DNA from: Panulirus ornatus
Lineage: Eukaryota > Arthropoda > Malacostraca > Decapoda > Palinuridae
DNA length: 64,000 nucleotides
Reading direction: 5' to 3'
NCBI RefSeq assembly: GCF_036320965.1
Contig: NC_092264.1
Coordinates: forward strand, 14,773,275 to 14,837,274
This document shows positions 9,272 to 21,185 of the stretch, piece by piece. The position numbers were made by a program, and so were the translations under genes. The notes beneath the pieces are model-generated. The model did not search any database. It was given only the letters and a program-made list of their open reading frames with translations, and was not told the origin of the DNA. The first letter of the stretch is position 1. Each line of letters starts with the position of its first letter.

Positions 9272-10050
9272 ACATCAAGTCTTGACCTCCTCGACATCAA
9301 GTCTTGACCTCCTCGACATCAAGTCTTGACCTCCTCGACATCAAGTCTTGACCCCTCGACATCAAGTCTTGACCTCCTCGACATCAAGTCTTGACCTCCT
9401 CGACATCAAGTCTTGACCTCCTCGACATCAAGTCTTGACCTCCTCGACATCAAGTCTTGACCCCTCGACATCAAGTCTTGACCTCCTCGACATCAAGTCT
9501 TGACCCCTCGACATCAAGTCTTGACCTCCTCGACATCAAGTCTTGACCTCCTCGACATCAAGTCTTGACCTCCTCGACATCAAGTCTTGACCCCTCGACA
9601 TCAAGTCTTGACCTCCTCGACATCAAGTCTTGACCCCCTCGACATCAAGTCTTGACCTCCTCGACATCAAGTCTTGACCTCCTCGACATCAAGTCTTGAC
9701 CTCCTCGACATCAAGTCTTGACCCCTCGACATCAAGTCTTGACCTCCTCGACATCAAGTGTTGACCCCTCGACATCAAGTCTTGACCTCCTCGACATCAA
9801 GTCTTGACCTCCTCGACATCAAGTCTTGACCCCCTCGACATCAAGTCTTGACCTCCTCGACATCAAGTCTTGACCTCCTCGACATCAAGTCTTGACCTCC
9901 TCGACATCAAGTCTTGACCTCCTCGACATCAAGTCTTGACCCCTCGACATCAAGTCTTGACCTCCTCGACATCAAGTGTTGACCCCTCGACATCAAGTCT
10001 TGACCTCCTCGACATCAAGTCTTGACCTCCTCGACATCAAGTCTTGACCT
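9272..10050. repeat. 20-22 bp minisatellite, TCGACATCAAGTCTTGACC core
   Basis: About 36 copies. The 22-bp form has GACCTCC; shorter forms have GACCCC or GACCCCC. Forms alternate irregularly, with a CAAGTG variant at about 9757 and 9976. Those two CAAGTG units sit in similar local order, suggesting a duplicated segment of roughly 220 bp. Confidence 0.95.
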
Positions 10051-10372
10051 CTCTGGCTGGGTCAAGCCTACGAGGAGGGAGGCGAGGCAGGCGAGTGAGG
10101 GAGGGAGGGAGGCGATGGAGTGAGGGAGGGGCTGCTAGGCTGCTGGCGACACCTAGCTAGGCTAGGCTAGGCTAGTCTTCGTGTGCTCAGGGTTAGGTAA
10201 ACCTTGACTTTCCTTAAGTCATGCTAAATTGGCGGGGCCTGGCTTAGCTGGCGCTGGGGATCCGTCGAGTGGAACATATATGCAATCACTTTCCTCGCTC
10301 GCAAGACGCGTGGTTTAATCTTGGCCTCCCTCCCGCGATCTCAAGACATACCATGGCAATGCACGGGAATAC
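10051..10372. other. Spacer with GGGA and CTAGG short repeats, no gene
   Basis: GAGG/GGGA repeats at 10075-10135 and CTAGG pentamers at 10151-10176. The rest is unique. Confidence 0.6.

Positions 10373-10420
<48 letters not shown>
10373..10420. repeat. (CA)n microsatellite
   Basis: About 24 CA units. Confidence 0.95.
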
Positions 10421-10422
<2 letters not shown>

Positions 10423-10559
10423 GGAGTCTGGCTAGCTGACTGACTGGCAGTCGCTCGTAGGTTCTGCTCGTTGGAGTGAACTAATGAAACAATTCCGTAC
10501 TGATAAGAACCACACGCGAATCGCCTTGACGTAGACGCACGCAATATCAGAACACACAC

Positions 10560-10960
10560 TCACCCCCTCCTCCACCCCCTTCCCCTCTCCCCTACACCCC
10601 CCCTCCTCTTCCCCTCTCCCCAACACACCCCTCCTCCTCCCCTCTCCCCAACACACCCCCTCCTCTTCCCCTCTCCCCAACACAACCCTCCTCCCCTCTC
10701 CCCAACACACCCCCTCCTCCTCCCTTCTCCCCTACACACCCCCCTCCTCCTCCCTTCTTCCCCAACACACCCCCTCCTCCTCCCTTCTCCCCAACACACC
10801 CCCCTCCTCCTCCCTTCTTCCCCAACACACCCCCCTCCTCCTCCCTTCTTCCCCAACACACCCCCTCCTCCTCCCCTCTCCTCAACACACCACCTCCTCC
10901 CCACCTCTCCCCAACACACCCCCTCCTCCTCCCCTCTCCCCATCACCCCGTCTCCTCCCC
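10560..10960. repeat. ~28-32 bp pyrimidine-rich minisatellite
   Basis: About thirteen units of CCCCAACACACC then CCCCTCCTCCTCCC(T/C)TCT. The strand is almost free of G, so the opposite strand is a run of GGAGG/GGGG words with quadruplex potential and reads as a Gly-rich pseudo-protein. Confidence 0.9.
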
Positions 10961-11734
10961 CGTCACCCAGGAACCACAAGGCTTCTAATGGTTTCTTAAA
11001 CATGACTCATTTTGATTAAACATTATCTCTTTTTTGGGGGGCTGGGAGGCGGGTGGGTGGGGGGGTGAGGCTCAGGTCGTTGAAAGGGGGGGGGGTCATG
11101 GTAAAACGTGGTGATTGTGGCCGATGATATGTGAAGTTATTGATGTTATTTTGGTTCAGTTGGCACACAGCGGCCGCCGCGTCGTCTCGCAGGTCACACC
11201 GGGGCTACCGGTACGTACTACCCATCATCCCCCGGTGAAGGAAGGAGAAACACTGAGGATTGACGGAGTTTACGTTCGCTTGCCGTGTCTATTGACGTAG
11301 GGGGAGGCAGGAGGAAGAGGAGGAGGAGGAGGAGGAGGAGGAGGAAGAGGAGATATATATCATGGACTCCGACCAGAAAGTTTCTAGTGGTGAGCGAAGG
11401 GAACGGCAGAAAATGATGATCAATGGGTTGAAATGATGATGGGGTTTAAATACACACGTTATTGATCACAATGATAGTTTGGGGCGTAGGAACGAGCAGT
11501 TGACGCAACACGTCCGTTGTAGCCGCATCTACAACGTTCACACGAATCACCTTTAAAACAACAGTAATGAATTTCTCTCAAGTTTCTTCTCATCTTATCT
11601 TAACCGAATTCATTTTCTCTATGTAGTAAACAAGGCTTTTTCTTCATTTATTTTTTACGCATCACACAAGTCTTTTGTTTCGTATGAAATATATGATGTT
11701 TCCAGACGTGAATTCTCAAGACACTGGTTTAGGA
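10961..11734. other. Unique spacer without a recognisable gene
   Basis: G-rich at 11030-11095, GGA trinucleotides at 11305-11355, then AT-rich. No exon-like frame seen on either strand. Confidence 0.55.
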
Positions 11735-11905
11735 TATACATTATATAAACTGCCCTCTGTGGTTTGGTTAAGATAAATATATAAACAGCCCTGTGTGGTT
11801 TGATTATATTATACAAATTGCCCTATGCAATTTGGTTATATCATATAAACTGCTCTATGTGGTTTGGTTAAGATGAATATCATATAAACTGCCCTGTGTG
11901 TGGTT
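11735..11905. repeat. Degenerate ~45-bp repeat, AAACTGCCCTGTGTGGTTTG
   Basis: Four to five diverged copies containing ATAAACTGCCCT and TGTGGTTTGGTTA separated by AT-rich linkers. Confidence 0.75.
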
Positions 11906-12064
11906 TGTTCTTTTATCTACACCGACTTTCATGTCACAAACAGCCTTTTTTTCCCCCCTGCTTTTAAAGTATTTACTTACAGTATAATTATAAATGCCAC
12001 CAATTATCCTCGGGGTTTATTTACCAGAGGAAATGTTATGGCCTCCTGTGATGGTGTTTTACCT

Positions 12065-12270
12065 TCTCCTATATTCTCCTCCTGGTCGACAGCCTATATT
12101 CTCCTCCTGGTCTACGGCCTATATTGTCCTCTCCTGGTCGACAGCCTATATTATCCTCCTGGTCTACGGCCTATAGTGTCCTCTCCTGGTCGACGGCCTA
12201 TATTCTCCTCCTGGTCTACGGCCTATATTCTCCTTCTGGTGGACGGCCTATATTCTCCTCCTGGTCGACG
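12065..12270. repeat. ~23-27 bp minisatellite, TCCTCCTGGTCGACGGCC
   Basis: About eight copies of TATTCTCCTCCTGGT then CGACAGCC, CTACGGCC or CGACGGCC. GTCGAC and GTCTAC variants are mixed. Confidence 0.88.
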
Positions 12271-12547
12271 GGTTCGACACAACGTCGACCAGGTCAGCGA
12301 TGATGAAGCACGCCTCCTGCGGGAGGGCCTGCCATTGGGCGCCTACCTCCTCGCCTCCCGACCAACACTCCTCCCGTCTGATCAGAGCAGACGCCGGGAG
12401 CTGTGGCCACGACGGCCATGACACCCGCCTCCCCCTCCATCCCTCAATCCAGCAACCCTGAAACAACACACGCTCCAGTCTGGAAACCGGAATCAGTTCC
12501 TCTTTCATCCCCCTCTTCTTCCTCTTCTTCCTCGTTTTCTTCCAGTC
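12271..12547. other. GC-rich unique spacer
   Basis: Contains a 50-codon open stretch on the plus strand with balanced codon use (about 12270-12420), but no splice signals or domain I recognise. Confidence 0.4.
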
Positions 12548-12638
12548 TCATTCTTCTTCTTCTTCTTCTTCTTCTTCTTCTTCTTCTTCTTCTTCTTCTT
12601 CTTCTTCTTCTTCTTCTTCTTCTTCTTCTTCTTCTTCT
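12548..12638. repeat. (TTC)n microsatellite
   Basis: About 30 uninterrupted TTC units, i.e. GAA on the other strand. Such tracts form triplexes (the Friedreich-type repeat). Bordered by related TTCCTC words. Confidence 0.95.
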
Positions 12639-12911
12639 CCGTTTTCTTCCCGTCTCATCTATTTTCATCCCGTTTCACGAACATGTCTCACTTAAAGAGA
12701 AGATAATAGCGTATTATCCTTGATGGATGAAGCTGTCTGGGAGAGAAAGAAAATTAAAAAAAAAATATTACGAAAAATGTTCCGGGGTGGAGAAGGCCAT
12801 AATTCCTCAAGCTGTCTGAAGGCACGAGAGGCAAGATTTGGACCTGGCTCCTGCCTGTGTCTTCGTTGATCACATGTGTTGATCGTCAGCTGGTGGGGAG
12901 GACCTGACACC
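12639..12911. other. Unique spacer without a gene
   Basis: About 270 bp, mixed composition, nothing recognised. Confidence 0.55.
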
Positions 12912-13112
12912 TGCCTCGTCTTATACTGACATCGAAGTCAGACTCCAGTAACATTTCCCCTGGCCTCGTCTTATACTGCCATCGAAGTCAGACTCCAGTA
13001 ACATGTCCTCTGGCCTCGTCTTATACTGACATCGAAGTCAGACTCCAGTACCATGTCCTCTGGCCTCGTCTTATACTGCCATCGAAGTCAGACACCAATA
13101 ACATATCCTCCG
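12912..13112. repeat. ~49-bp repeat, four copies
   Basis: Units share CCTCGTCTTATACTG, CATCGAAGTCAGACTCC and AGTAACATGTCC. The last unit is the most diverged. Confidence 0.9.
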
Positions 13113-13469
13113 GCTTCGTCTTGCGCCACTTGCGTCACGTTGAAGACACATATCCATGCATGCAGGACCCGAGTCTCCTCTGGCACTAACAAATTGGTCT
13201 CAAGTTTACAAGCCTACCAGACCTCATCACGCGGGTATTGATCGTAATGGCAATCGTTTATGATTCCTTTAGCGTCTCCAAAAGCACCAAAATTCGATAG
13301 ATGTTTGTGGGTTTTTTTCTTTCGAGAGCTTATGCCAAAGCGAATAAGATCCCAGCCCCACAAGAGATGGTTCTCTCCGCCACGAACCCTGACACATATC
13401 TAGAAAAGTGACCGCCCACATACACCATAGGCGGTCAAGAACCATTAGTGTGGATAAAGCATATCTTTG
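13113..13469. other. Unique spacer without a recognisable gene
   Basis: Mixed sequence; short frames without domains. Confidence 0.55.
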
Positions 13470-13660
13470 GACTGCCCACAGGCTAAACGCCAAACTAAAA
13501 TGTATATTAACACGTCCTCTGACAGCCCACGGGCTGAACGCCAGACTAAAATGTATATTAACACGTCCTCTGAACGCCCATAGGCCGAACGGCAGACTAA
13601 AATGTATATGAACACGTCCTCTGACTGTCCACAGGCTGAACGGCAGACTAGAATGTATAT
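13470..13660. repeat. ~52-bp repeat, about four copies
   Basis: Units contain CAGACTAAAATGTATAT, ACACGTCCTCTGA and CCCACAGGCTGAACG with scattered changes. Confidence 0.85.
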
Positions 13661-14276
13661 CAAAATATCTGCCGGCGTGTCAGACCAAGGTAATCTCCCA
13701 TCACCAGGTCTGAAACTGATGTTTTCCAAGACATGATTGAGAACAGTCTCGCACAACTGCAGGGAAAGGGAACGAGAGACCGAGAGAATCTAACAAAGAG
13801 ATAAGAGAGACCTCGATCCTCACCGGCGGGGTCATAAAACCCTTGTCGGAAATGCTAACCTAGCGTAACCAGGACATGTGTATTTACTGCGCTTCTTGAT
13901 TTGCATGAGCAAGGGGGAGGGGTGGAGGGGTGTGGCTAGTGGCTATTAGAGACGAAAGGTCAAGGGCTATTAGTTCTTACCAACCTGAAAGTAAATCTGA
14001 GAGGAAGTAGAAAAAAAGACTGGGAATAAAAATATATCAACGGGGTGACCTAATTAGCATAAAGATAATTATCATCACTTAACGTCTAATTATGATTTAT
14101 CAAGGCAGGTATTATCACATCAGACACAATGATATCTAGAGTTACGGGGTCACTGAATCTTAAGGTAACCATGACTTCTCCAAGATGGATCTGTTTGACG
14201 TACAGAAACTGATGAAAATTGGCTCGATGGCTTCTGATTGATCCTACTGATGACGCAAGACTGTGTCAGTCAGTAG
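13661..14276. other. Unique spacer without a recognisable gene
   Basis: AT-rich in the middle. No coding or RNA signal seen. Confidence 0.55.

Positions 14277-14340
<64 letters not shown>
14277..14340. repeat. (CA)n microsatellite
   Basis: About 32 CA units. Confidence 0.95.
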
Positions 14341-14343
<3 letters not shown>

Positions 14344-15461
14344 TCAGTGCGATATAGAGAACGAAAGTTTCACATTACTACGGCTTTCCTGCATTGTTTC
14401 GTCTTCCGCACCATGTCCATCAGCGAGTCTTCATTCTCCACCTCCGCCACGGAACACCACACTCCACCACTCGCACTCCCACCCCCCCCCTAACCAACCA
14501 TCACGCGCAACACGCTATCATTATTAACACGGGAATCGACAGGCACCCCGCCCTAGTACCATCATTGGGAAACACCTCAGGTCCAGCATACTTCACCACC
14601 TCCTCCGTCATCCGTACGTCGCTCTTCTTTTTTTTTTTTTTTATCGAATTTCTCCTTTTGCAGCCTCAGCCACACTCCCCGCAGACCTTCACCAACCTTC
14701 TTCGTCTGCCACGCAGCTTGCCCATGGTTCCTTCACACCTTACATAGCTCTCACATCTTCACTACTCTCCTACCTATTCTCTTACATCTTCACTACGCTC
14801 CTACCCATTCCTCACATCTTCACTACTCTCCCTGAGCATCTGAGCATCTATGGTGATATCACATACAACCTTGACATACTCCCATCCATACACATAACCT
14901 TGACATACTCCCCCATCCATACATATAACCTTGACATACTCCCACCCACAGCTACATCATATACCCTTCCGTCATACTCTCATGGGAGACTAACTCCAGT
15001 TTGAATGGAAGCCTTCCAGACAACCCACACAAAGTCACAACTTTCCAAACAACTTACCAACTGATTTAATCATACAAAAGTCCATTATTCTGTGTATGTA
15101 TGCTTCATTCACCTCTATTTCTCGAACTTACTCAAAATCTCATATGAATTAATAGAACTCACAGCGTTTTTTTCCCTTTCCAAACACACCTTGTTCTTGA
15201 CCACTTTAACAATCACTTCCCACCCTACCCAAAAATCTTGCTATGCTAATATCTTTCCCCCCATGACAACTATCTTGCCAACAAAGCTAAATTTAACCGT
15301 AGCGGTGGGGAAAAAAATGCTTAATATACTGTGCTTAATCCTACCAAATACCTTGCTAACTACGATAAGAAGGTCTAATGTTTTGTAAGTCTAATGATCG
15401 TTTTTACTGCCTTTTACACAGCGAAGCTGTATATATAGAAAAAAAAAAGGCAAAGAGGTTT
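14341..15461. other. Spacer with two short tandem repeats, no gene
   Basis: CTACC/ACATCTTCACTAC units about three times at 14741-14830, and a ~30-bp CCTTGACATACTCCC unit three times at 14870-14945. A T run lies at 14628-14642. The rest may be a very old minus-strand LINE relic, but I could not find a motif to support that. Confidence 0.5.
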
Positions 15462-15552
15462 ACCCCCAGACGCTTTCACATGCCCTGGTTCAATCCACTG
15501 ACAGCACGTCGACCCCCGGTATAGCACATCGTTCCAATTCACTCGTAAGTAA
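15462..15552 (-). mobile_element. LINE 3'-end fragment
   Basis: Plus-strand GGTTTACCCCCAGACGC, CACATGCCCTGGTTCAATCC and ACTGACAGCACGTCGACC match the reverse complement of the segment spanning the ORF stop and start of the 3' UTR in the LINE at 39.99-40.05 kb. Only about 90 bp survive. Confidence 0.75.
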
Positions 15553-15744
15553 AATGATCAAACACCTGGCCACACACTCTCCCATACTGCTATTTACACT
15601 TTCCACACTCGCCTCCACTCCTCACCATCCGACTCACCCCACCATCCACCAATACCCACAACATTCTCATGTCTGGAGGACACGAAGTCATGAGGAAGTG
15701 ATTGCGAGTGACACTACTGGATGGTTAGAAAAACTTGCCTGACA

Positions 15745-15905
15745 ACAGAATTAAATGGGGGTGCTTAATGAGTGTTAAGCTCCCCTACACCGTATACACC
15801 AACTGGGATTAGATGGGGAGTCTATAGAGCGTTAAGCTCCCCACCGTATACATCCATTGGGACTAAATGGGGAGTATTATGAGAGTTAAGCTCCCTACAC
15901 CGTAA
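15745..15905. repeat. ~60-bp repeat, three copies
   Basis: Units share TAAATGGGG, GAG(T/C)GTTAAGCTCCC and CACCGTATACA. Confidence 0.85.
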
Positions 15906-15989
15906 CCACAAAACGGGCAATATCGCAAAATACTTCTCACGTCAGGTTCTATATCATCTCCCTCTCCTTATATTTACCCAGCACCTCTC

Positions 15990-16318
15990 TGACCCGTGGG
16001 CAGACCACATCACTCCTCACGGACCCGTGGGCAGACCACATCACTCCTCACGGACCCGTGGGCAGATCACATAACTCCTCACTGACCCGCGGGCAGACCA
16101 CATCACTCCTCACGGACCCGTGGGCAGACCACATCACTCCTCACGGACCCGCGGGCAGACCACATCACTCCTCACGGACCCGTGGGCAGACCACATCACT
16201 CCTCACGGACCCGTGGGCAGATCACATAACTCCTCACGGACCCGCGGGCAGACCACATCACTCTTCACGGACCCGTGGGCAGACCACATCACTCCTCACG
16301 GACCCGTGGGCAGACCAC
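15990..16318. repeat. 31-bp minisatellite, ACGGACCCGTGGGCAGACC core
   Basis: Eleven copies. ACCCGTGGGCAG alternates with ACCCGCGGGCAG. Variants ACATAACTCC and ACATCACTCC follow a repeating order, so the array has a higher-order unit of several monomers. Confidence 0.93.
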
Positions 16319-16698
16319 CACTTTCCCCGTTAGTTCCCCTTCCCTCACTCTCTTCTCCCCTCCACACACTTCACGTGCCAGGGTATCTTCCCAGGCGTGT
16401 CCAGCACACCCACGCCCTTCACGCTCCCTTACCCCTCCCGTCACCACTCACCTACCTCCTGCCGTAGTACCTTGTTATTTTCCAGGACGTACACACCCTC
16501 CATTCTTCGTCCCAGATCCTGGTCTGATATCATCCTCCCATTGATACAACGTCGTCCACTTTACCACTTCCTTTTACCCGCCAAATTATGTGATGACTCC
16601 TGCAGTGTGTCATGTTAATTGTTGGCATTACTGGTGTTGTTTTTGTTTTCTTTTCCCTTCCTTCATTGAGCGCTTCCTACCTCACTGCCATTTTCTTC
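16319..16698. other. C-rich unique spacer, no gene
   Basis: Pyrimidine-rich plus strand; no recognisable product. Confidence 0.55.
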
Positions 16699-17262
16699 AC
16701 ACCCACACAAACACAGCTGTGCGTACAGGTGGTAACCTCAACACCCACACAAACACAGCTGTGTGTACAGGTGGTAACCTCATCACCCACACAAACACAG
16801 CTGTGTGTACAGGTGGTAACCTCATCACCCACACAAACACAGCTGTGCGTACAGGTGGTAACCTCAACACCCACACAAACACAGCTGTGTGTACAGGTGG
16901 TAACCTCATCACCCACACAAACACAGCTGTGTGTACAGGTGGTACCCTCATCACCCACACAAACACAGCTGTGTGTACAGGTGGTAACCTCATCACCCAC
17001 ACAAACACAGTTGTGTGTACAGGTGGTAACCTCATCACCCACACAAACACAGCTGTGCGTACAGGTGGTAACCTCAACACCCACACAAACACAGCTGTGT
17101 GTACAGGTGGTAACCTCATCACCCACACAAACACAGCTGTGTGTACAGATGGTAACCTCATCACCCACACAAACACAGCTGTGTGTACAGGTGGTAAACT
17201 CATCACCCACACAAACACAGCTGTGTGTACAGATGGTAACCTCAACACCCACACAAACACTG
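16699..17262. repeat. 42-bp minisatellite, CACACAAACACAGCTGTG core
   Basis: Thirteen copies with CAGCTGTGTGTACAGGTGG. Variants GTGCGTACAGG with CTCAACACC recur every three to five units, showing a higher-order pattern. As 42 is a multiple of 3, several frames on both strands stay open for 180-226 codons without being genes. Confidence 0.95.
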
Positions 17263-18115
17263 GGCACTGACCGTCAGTGACGGGGCACCTCAGCCACTGG
17301 CCACTGACCGACAGTGAGGGAGCACCTCAGCCACTGGCCAGTGACCGAGCACCTCAGCCACTGGCCACTGACCGTCAGTGACGGAGCACCTCAGCCACTG
17401 GCCGTCAGTGACGGAGCACCTCAGCCAATGGCCACTGACCGTCAGTGAGGAAGCACCTCAGCCACTGGCCACTGACCGTCAGTGACGGAGCACCTCAGCC
17501 AATGGCCGTCAGTGACGGAGCACCTCAGCCAATGGCCACTGACCGTCAGTGGGGGAGCACCTCAGCCACTGGCCACTGACCGTCAGTGACGGAGCACCTC
17601 AGCCACTGGCCACTGACCGACAGTGAGGGAGCACCTCAGCCACTGGCCACTGACCGTCAGTGACGGAGCACCTCAGCCACTGGCCACTGACCGACAGTGA
17701 GGGAGCACCTCAGCCACTGGCCACTGACCGTCAGTGAGGGAGCACCTCAGCCACTGGCCACTGACCGACAGTGACGGAGCACCTCAGCCACTGGCCACTG
17801 ACCGACAGTGAGGGAGCACCTCAGCCACTGGCCGTCAGTGACGGAGCACCTCAGCCACTGGCCACTGACCGTCAGTGGGGGAGCACCTCAGCCACTGGCC
17901 ACTGACCGACAGTGACGGAGCACCTCAGCCACTGGCCAGTGACCGTCAGTGACGGAGCACCTCAGCCACTGGCCACTGACCGTCAGTGACGGAACACCTC
18001 AGCCAGTGGCCACTGACCGTCAGCGACGGAGCACCTCAGCCACTGGCCACTGACCGACAGTGGGGGAGCACCTCAGCCACTGACCGACAGTGACGGAGCA
18101 CCTCAGCCACTGGCC
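17263..18115. repeat. 37-bp minisatellite, GCACCTCAGCCACTGGCC core
   Basis: About 24 units of GGAGCACCTCAGCC, ACTGGCCACTGACCG and TCAGTGAC/ACAGTGAG. Some units lack CACTGACC. Variant forms (TCAGTGACGG, ACAGTGAGGG, TCAGTGGGGG) are interspersed. Confidence 0.95.
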
Positions 18116-18204
18116 AACTCCTAGATCAGAGTTACTGATGCTCTTGTATGTCTCTATATCGACCATCATCATCATCATCCCGTCTGCGCTACTAACACTG
18201 TCCC

Positions 18205-18735
18205 GTGAGAAGTGCGCTAAGATCACTCGCCCACCAGAACTGCGCTGGGAACACTCTCCCACTAACTAAACCTGCGCTAGGAACACTCGCCCACCAGAAC
18301 TGCGCTGGGAACACTCTCCCACTAACTAAACCTGCGCTAGGAACACTCGCCCACCAGAACTGCGCTGGGAACACTCTCCCACTAACTAAACCTGCGCTAG
18401 GAACACTCGCCCACCAGAACTGCGCGAGGAACATTCTCTTATCAGAACTGCGCTTAGTGCAGACCCCTCACCAGCACTGCGATAGGATCACACCTTCATC
18501 AGAACTGCGCTCGAAACACTCGCAGCAGAACTGCGCGAGGAACATTCTCTGTACAACTGCGCCAAAAAGTCACCTGAAACACATCCTTGCCAGAAGTGCG
18601 CTAGGGAACAGACCCCTAGCAGAAAGTGCGCTGGGAAGTGCGCTGGGAACACACCCCTCGCCGGAAGTGCGCTAAGAACACACCTTCGCCGAAAGTGCGC
18701 TCGGGACACACCCACGCCAGAAGTGCGCTGAACAA
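18205..18735. repeat. 60-bp perfect triplicate grading into a ~24-bp degenerate array
   Basis: The bases 18241-18300, 18301-18360 and 18361-18420 are identical 60-bp units, each made of two related half units (CCAGAACTGCGCTGGGAAC and AAACCTGCGCTAGGAAC). Beyond 18430 the half units continue as diverged CAGAAGTGCGCT(G/A) repeats. Confidence 0.95.
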
Positions 18736-19079
18736 AGTTTCCCCCCGAGACTCCGTTTTCCATTTGTCTTCAGTGACACAGGAACCATCACTACACAACC
18801 AGTGAGGTAGGGGGTTCTGCAGGCACAGAAAACGAGAGACTGCAACACCTTCAATGCAAACCGACCGTTTCCAGTTTTCTTTAGACATCCATGGTCATAG
18901 AAAACGAAAGAAAATATTTTCAACATGATTCTCTAATATATGAACTACGTTGATTGGATTGGAATGATTGACTGAATTCAATGTATGTGTTATTTCTGCT
19001 GAAGGTGACGGGTAAGGTGTCTGCTGAAAATGTAATGCATTCTGTCAGCTGAAAATGACGTATCACCTGTACTGAATAT
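18736..19079. other. Unique spacer without a recognisable gene
   Basis: About 340 bp, AT-rich at its right end. Confidence 0.55.
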
Positions 19080-19785
19080 GACCCATATTCCCTTTCTGCT
19101 GAAAGTGACCTGTACATCCCCACTGCTGAAAGTGACTTGTACATCCCCTCTGCTGAAAGTGACCAGTACATCCCTTCTGCTGAAAGTGACCTGTACATCC
19201 CCTCTGCTGAAAGTGACCAGTACATCCCTTCTGCTGAAAGTGACCTGTACATCCCCTCTGCTGAAAGTGACCAGTACATCCTCTCTGCTGAAAGTGACTT
19301 GTACATCTCCTCTGCTGAAAGTGACCTGTACATCCCCTCTGCTGAAAGTGACTTGTACATCCCCTCTGCTGAAAGTGACCTGTGCACCCCTTCTGCTGAA
19401 AGTGACCCGTACATCCCCTCTGCTAAAAGTGACCTGTACATCCCCACTGCTGAAAGTGACCTGTGCATCCCCTCTGCTGAAAGTGACCTGTGCATCCCCT
19501 CTGCTGAAAGTGACCTGTGCATCCCCTCTGCTGAAAGTGACCTGTGCATCCCTTCTGCTGAAAGTGACCTGTGCATCCCCTCTGCTGAAAGTGACCTGTA
19601 CATCCCCTCTGCTGAAAGTGACCTGTACTTCCTCCCTGCCGAAAGTGACCTGTACTTCCTCCCTGCCGAAAGTGACCTGTACTTCCTCCCTACCGAAAAT
19701 GACCTGTACTCCCTCCCTGCCGAAAATGACCTGTACTTCCTCCCTGCCGAAAATGACCTGTACTCCCTCCCTGCCGAAGGTGACA
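19080..19785. repeat. 27-bp minisatellite, TCTGCTGAAAGTGACCTG core
   Basis: About 26 units. Variants are zoned: GTACATCCC with CCAGTACATC alternate at 19140-19270, GTGCATCCC units cluster at 19450-19570, and CCTGCCGAAA units occupy 19630-19785. With a 27-bp period all frames stay open, giving spurious peptides up to 295 residues. Confidence 0.95.
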
Positions 19786-20340
19786 CTGCACTGGGTCGGG
19801 GTCTGCGTCCCTTGTTCTCCTGCCGTGTGGATAAGTGGACTAATTTTTGTAATTATTGTATAAGTACATAATTTCAAGTTTACCCACTTCTGTCATCGCT
19901 GGTATAGAGTCCCTTGTCGCAGTGGCGTCAACCAGGCCACTTCCCGACGCCCGGTGAGGGAAGGAGGGCAAGTCTTCAGCGCCTTCGTCAGCGTGTACAG
20001 AACCAGTTACATTTCAATGACATTTTCAATGGGGGAGAAAGGTGAGGGAATTTCTGCTATGGCTGTCATATGCTTTCCAGCCAGACCAGAGGTGTGTGTG
20101 TGTGCATGTGTGCCTCTGGTTGTCGGTCGTCTGCCCCGGCCCCCCGTATATCTCTTCCCTTTAGTCTATCACATCTTCCTGCAGACTCCCCCCTCCCTGG
20201 AGATAAGACACCCCCACCATCCAGGTATTCTGTCTTCGCGTTCTATTTGTCTTCCGACCTCAAGGGAAATTCTTCGTTGGTTGGAAGTTCCATGCACCAC
20301 CTCTTCGTCATGATCATCTCCAGGCTCACATCTCAATAGC
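19786..20340. other. Unique spacer without a recognisable gene
   Basis: Mixed composition with one short TG run. No exon-like frame identified. Confidence 0.55.
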
Positions 20341-20585
20341 TTTCTAATAGTCTATCACCCATTAATCTCCAAGGTCGATAGTTCTACACAACACACACAC
20401 AACATCGTTTCCTTATCTATTATTTCTAATAGTCTATTATCCATTAATCTCCAAGGTCGATAGTTCTACACAACACACACACACAACATCGTTCCTTATC
20501 TATCATTTCTAATAGTCTATCACCCATTAATCTCCAAGGTCGATAGTTCTACACAACAAACACAAAACATCGTTCCATATCTAGC
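20341..20585. repeat. ~85-bp repeat, three copies
   Basis: Units share TCTAATAGTCTATCACCC, ATTAATCTCCAAGGTCGATA and ACATCGTTCC, with a short internal (CA)n of variable length. Confidence 0.9.
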
Positions 20586-21185
20586 CATTCATTCTTCCCT
20601 TATTTATCTTTAGGTGAAGTTCACCTGTGGCTAGGTGTCCCCTCCTGGCTGTAACCTACTTCACCTTAGGCAGGTCTGGCTTCCTGAATCGTTCCATATT
20701 CTTCTTCAAGTGTTGTTACGGCTCCTTATTCCTTCTTTGGGATTATATATCCCTCGCGTCCCGGGTCGGGAAGGACTTGCCATCCCGGTCAAGCTATATA
20801 ACACTTCCTGGGGGGGGGGGGCCTTCCTCCTCCTCCTCTCTTCCCGACCAACTCTCTCATGTTCGTCGAGGTCTGCCAGTGCCTCCCTCACCTTCACTTC
20901 AGCGATGACACTGTAGCATGAGGGAGGGAGTGAGTGAGTGAGTGAGTGAGTGAGTGAGTGAGTGAGTGAGGGAGGGAGGGAGGGAGGGAGGGAGTAGCCT
21001 TATCTGACTGCCTTACCCATGGCTCCAGACTCTGGCTCCCCATGAGCACGGGGAACTGCACAAGACCGACCGAAATATGGCTCCATTACCAGCCATAAGT
21101 TCCTATAATAAATATGTTTGATATTGATATGTCAGTTACCATACTCCACTGAAATCTACAGAAAACTTTCTGTAAGTCAATATGA
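20586..21185. other. Unique spacer with a GTGA/GGGA tetranucleotide block
   Basis: Tetranucleotide repeats GTGA then GGGA at 20926-20995. No gene recognised. Confidence 0.55.

Noticed and set aside
9272..10050. CRISPR-like spacing of TCGACATCAAGTC
   Set aside because: The spacer part (CTTGACCTCC) is also repeated; simple minisatellite.
10150..10200. CTAGG/GGTTAGG words as a telomere remnant (arthropod TTAGG)
   Set aside because: Only a few CTAGG pentamers and a single GGTTAGG; no TTAGG run.
16590..17280. Overlapping 180-226 codon frames on both strands
   Set aside because: The 42-bp period is a multiple of three and stop-free, so several frames stay open at once. Real genes do not show this.
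18920..19877. Frames of 244-295 codons on both strands rich in SLSAEGMY or VTFSRGDV
   Set aside because: 27-bp minisatellite read in four frames.
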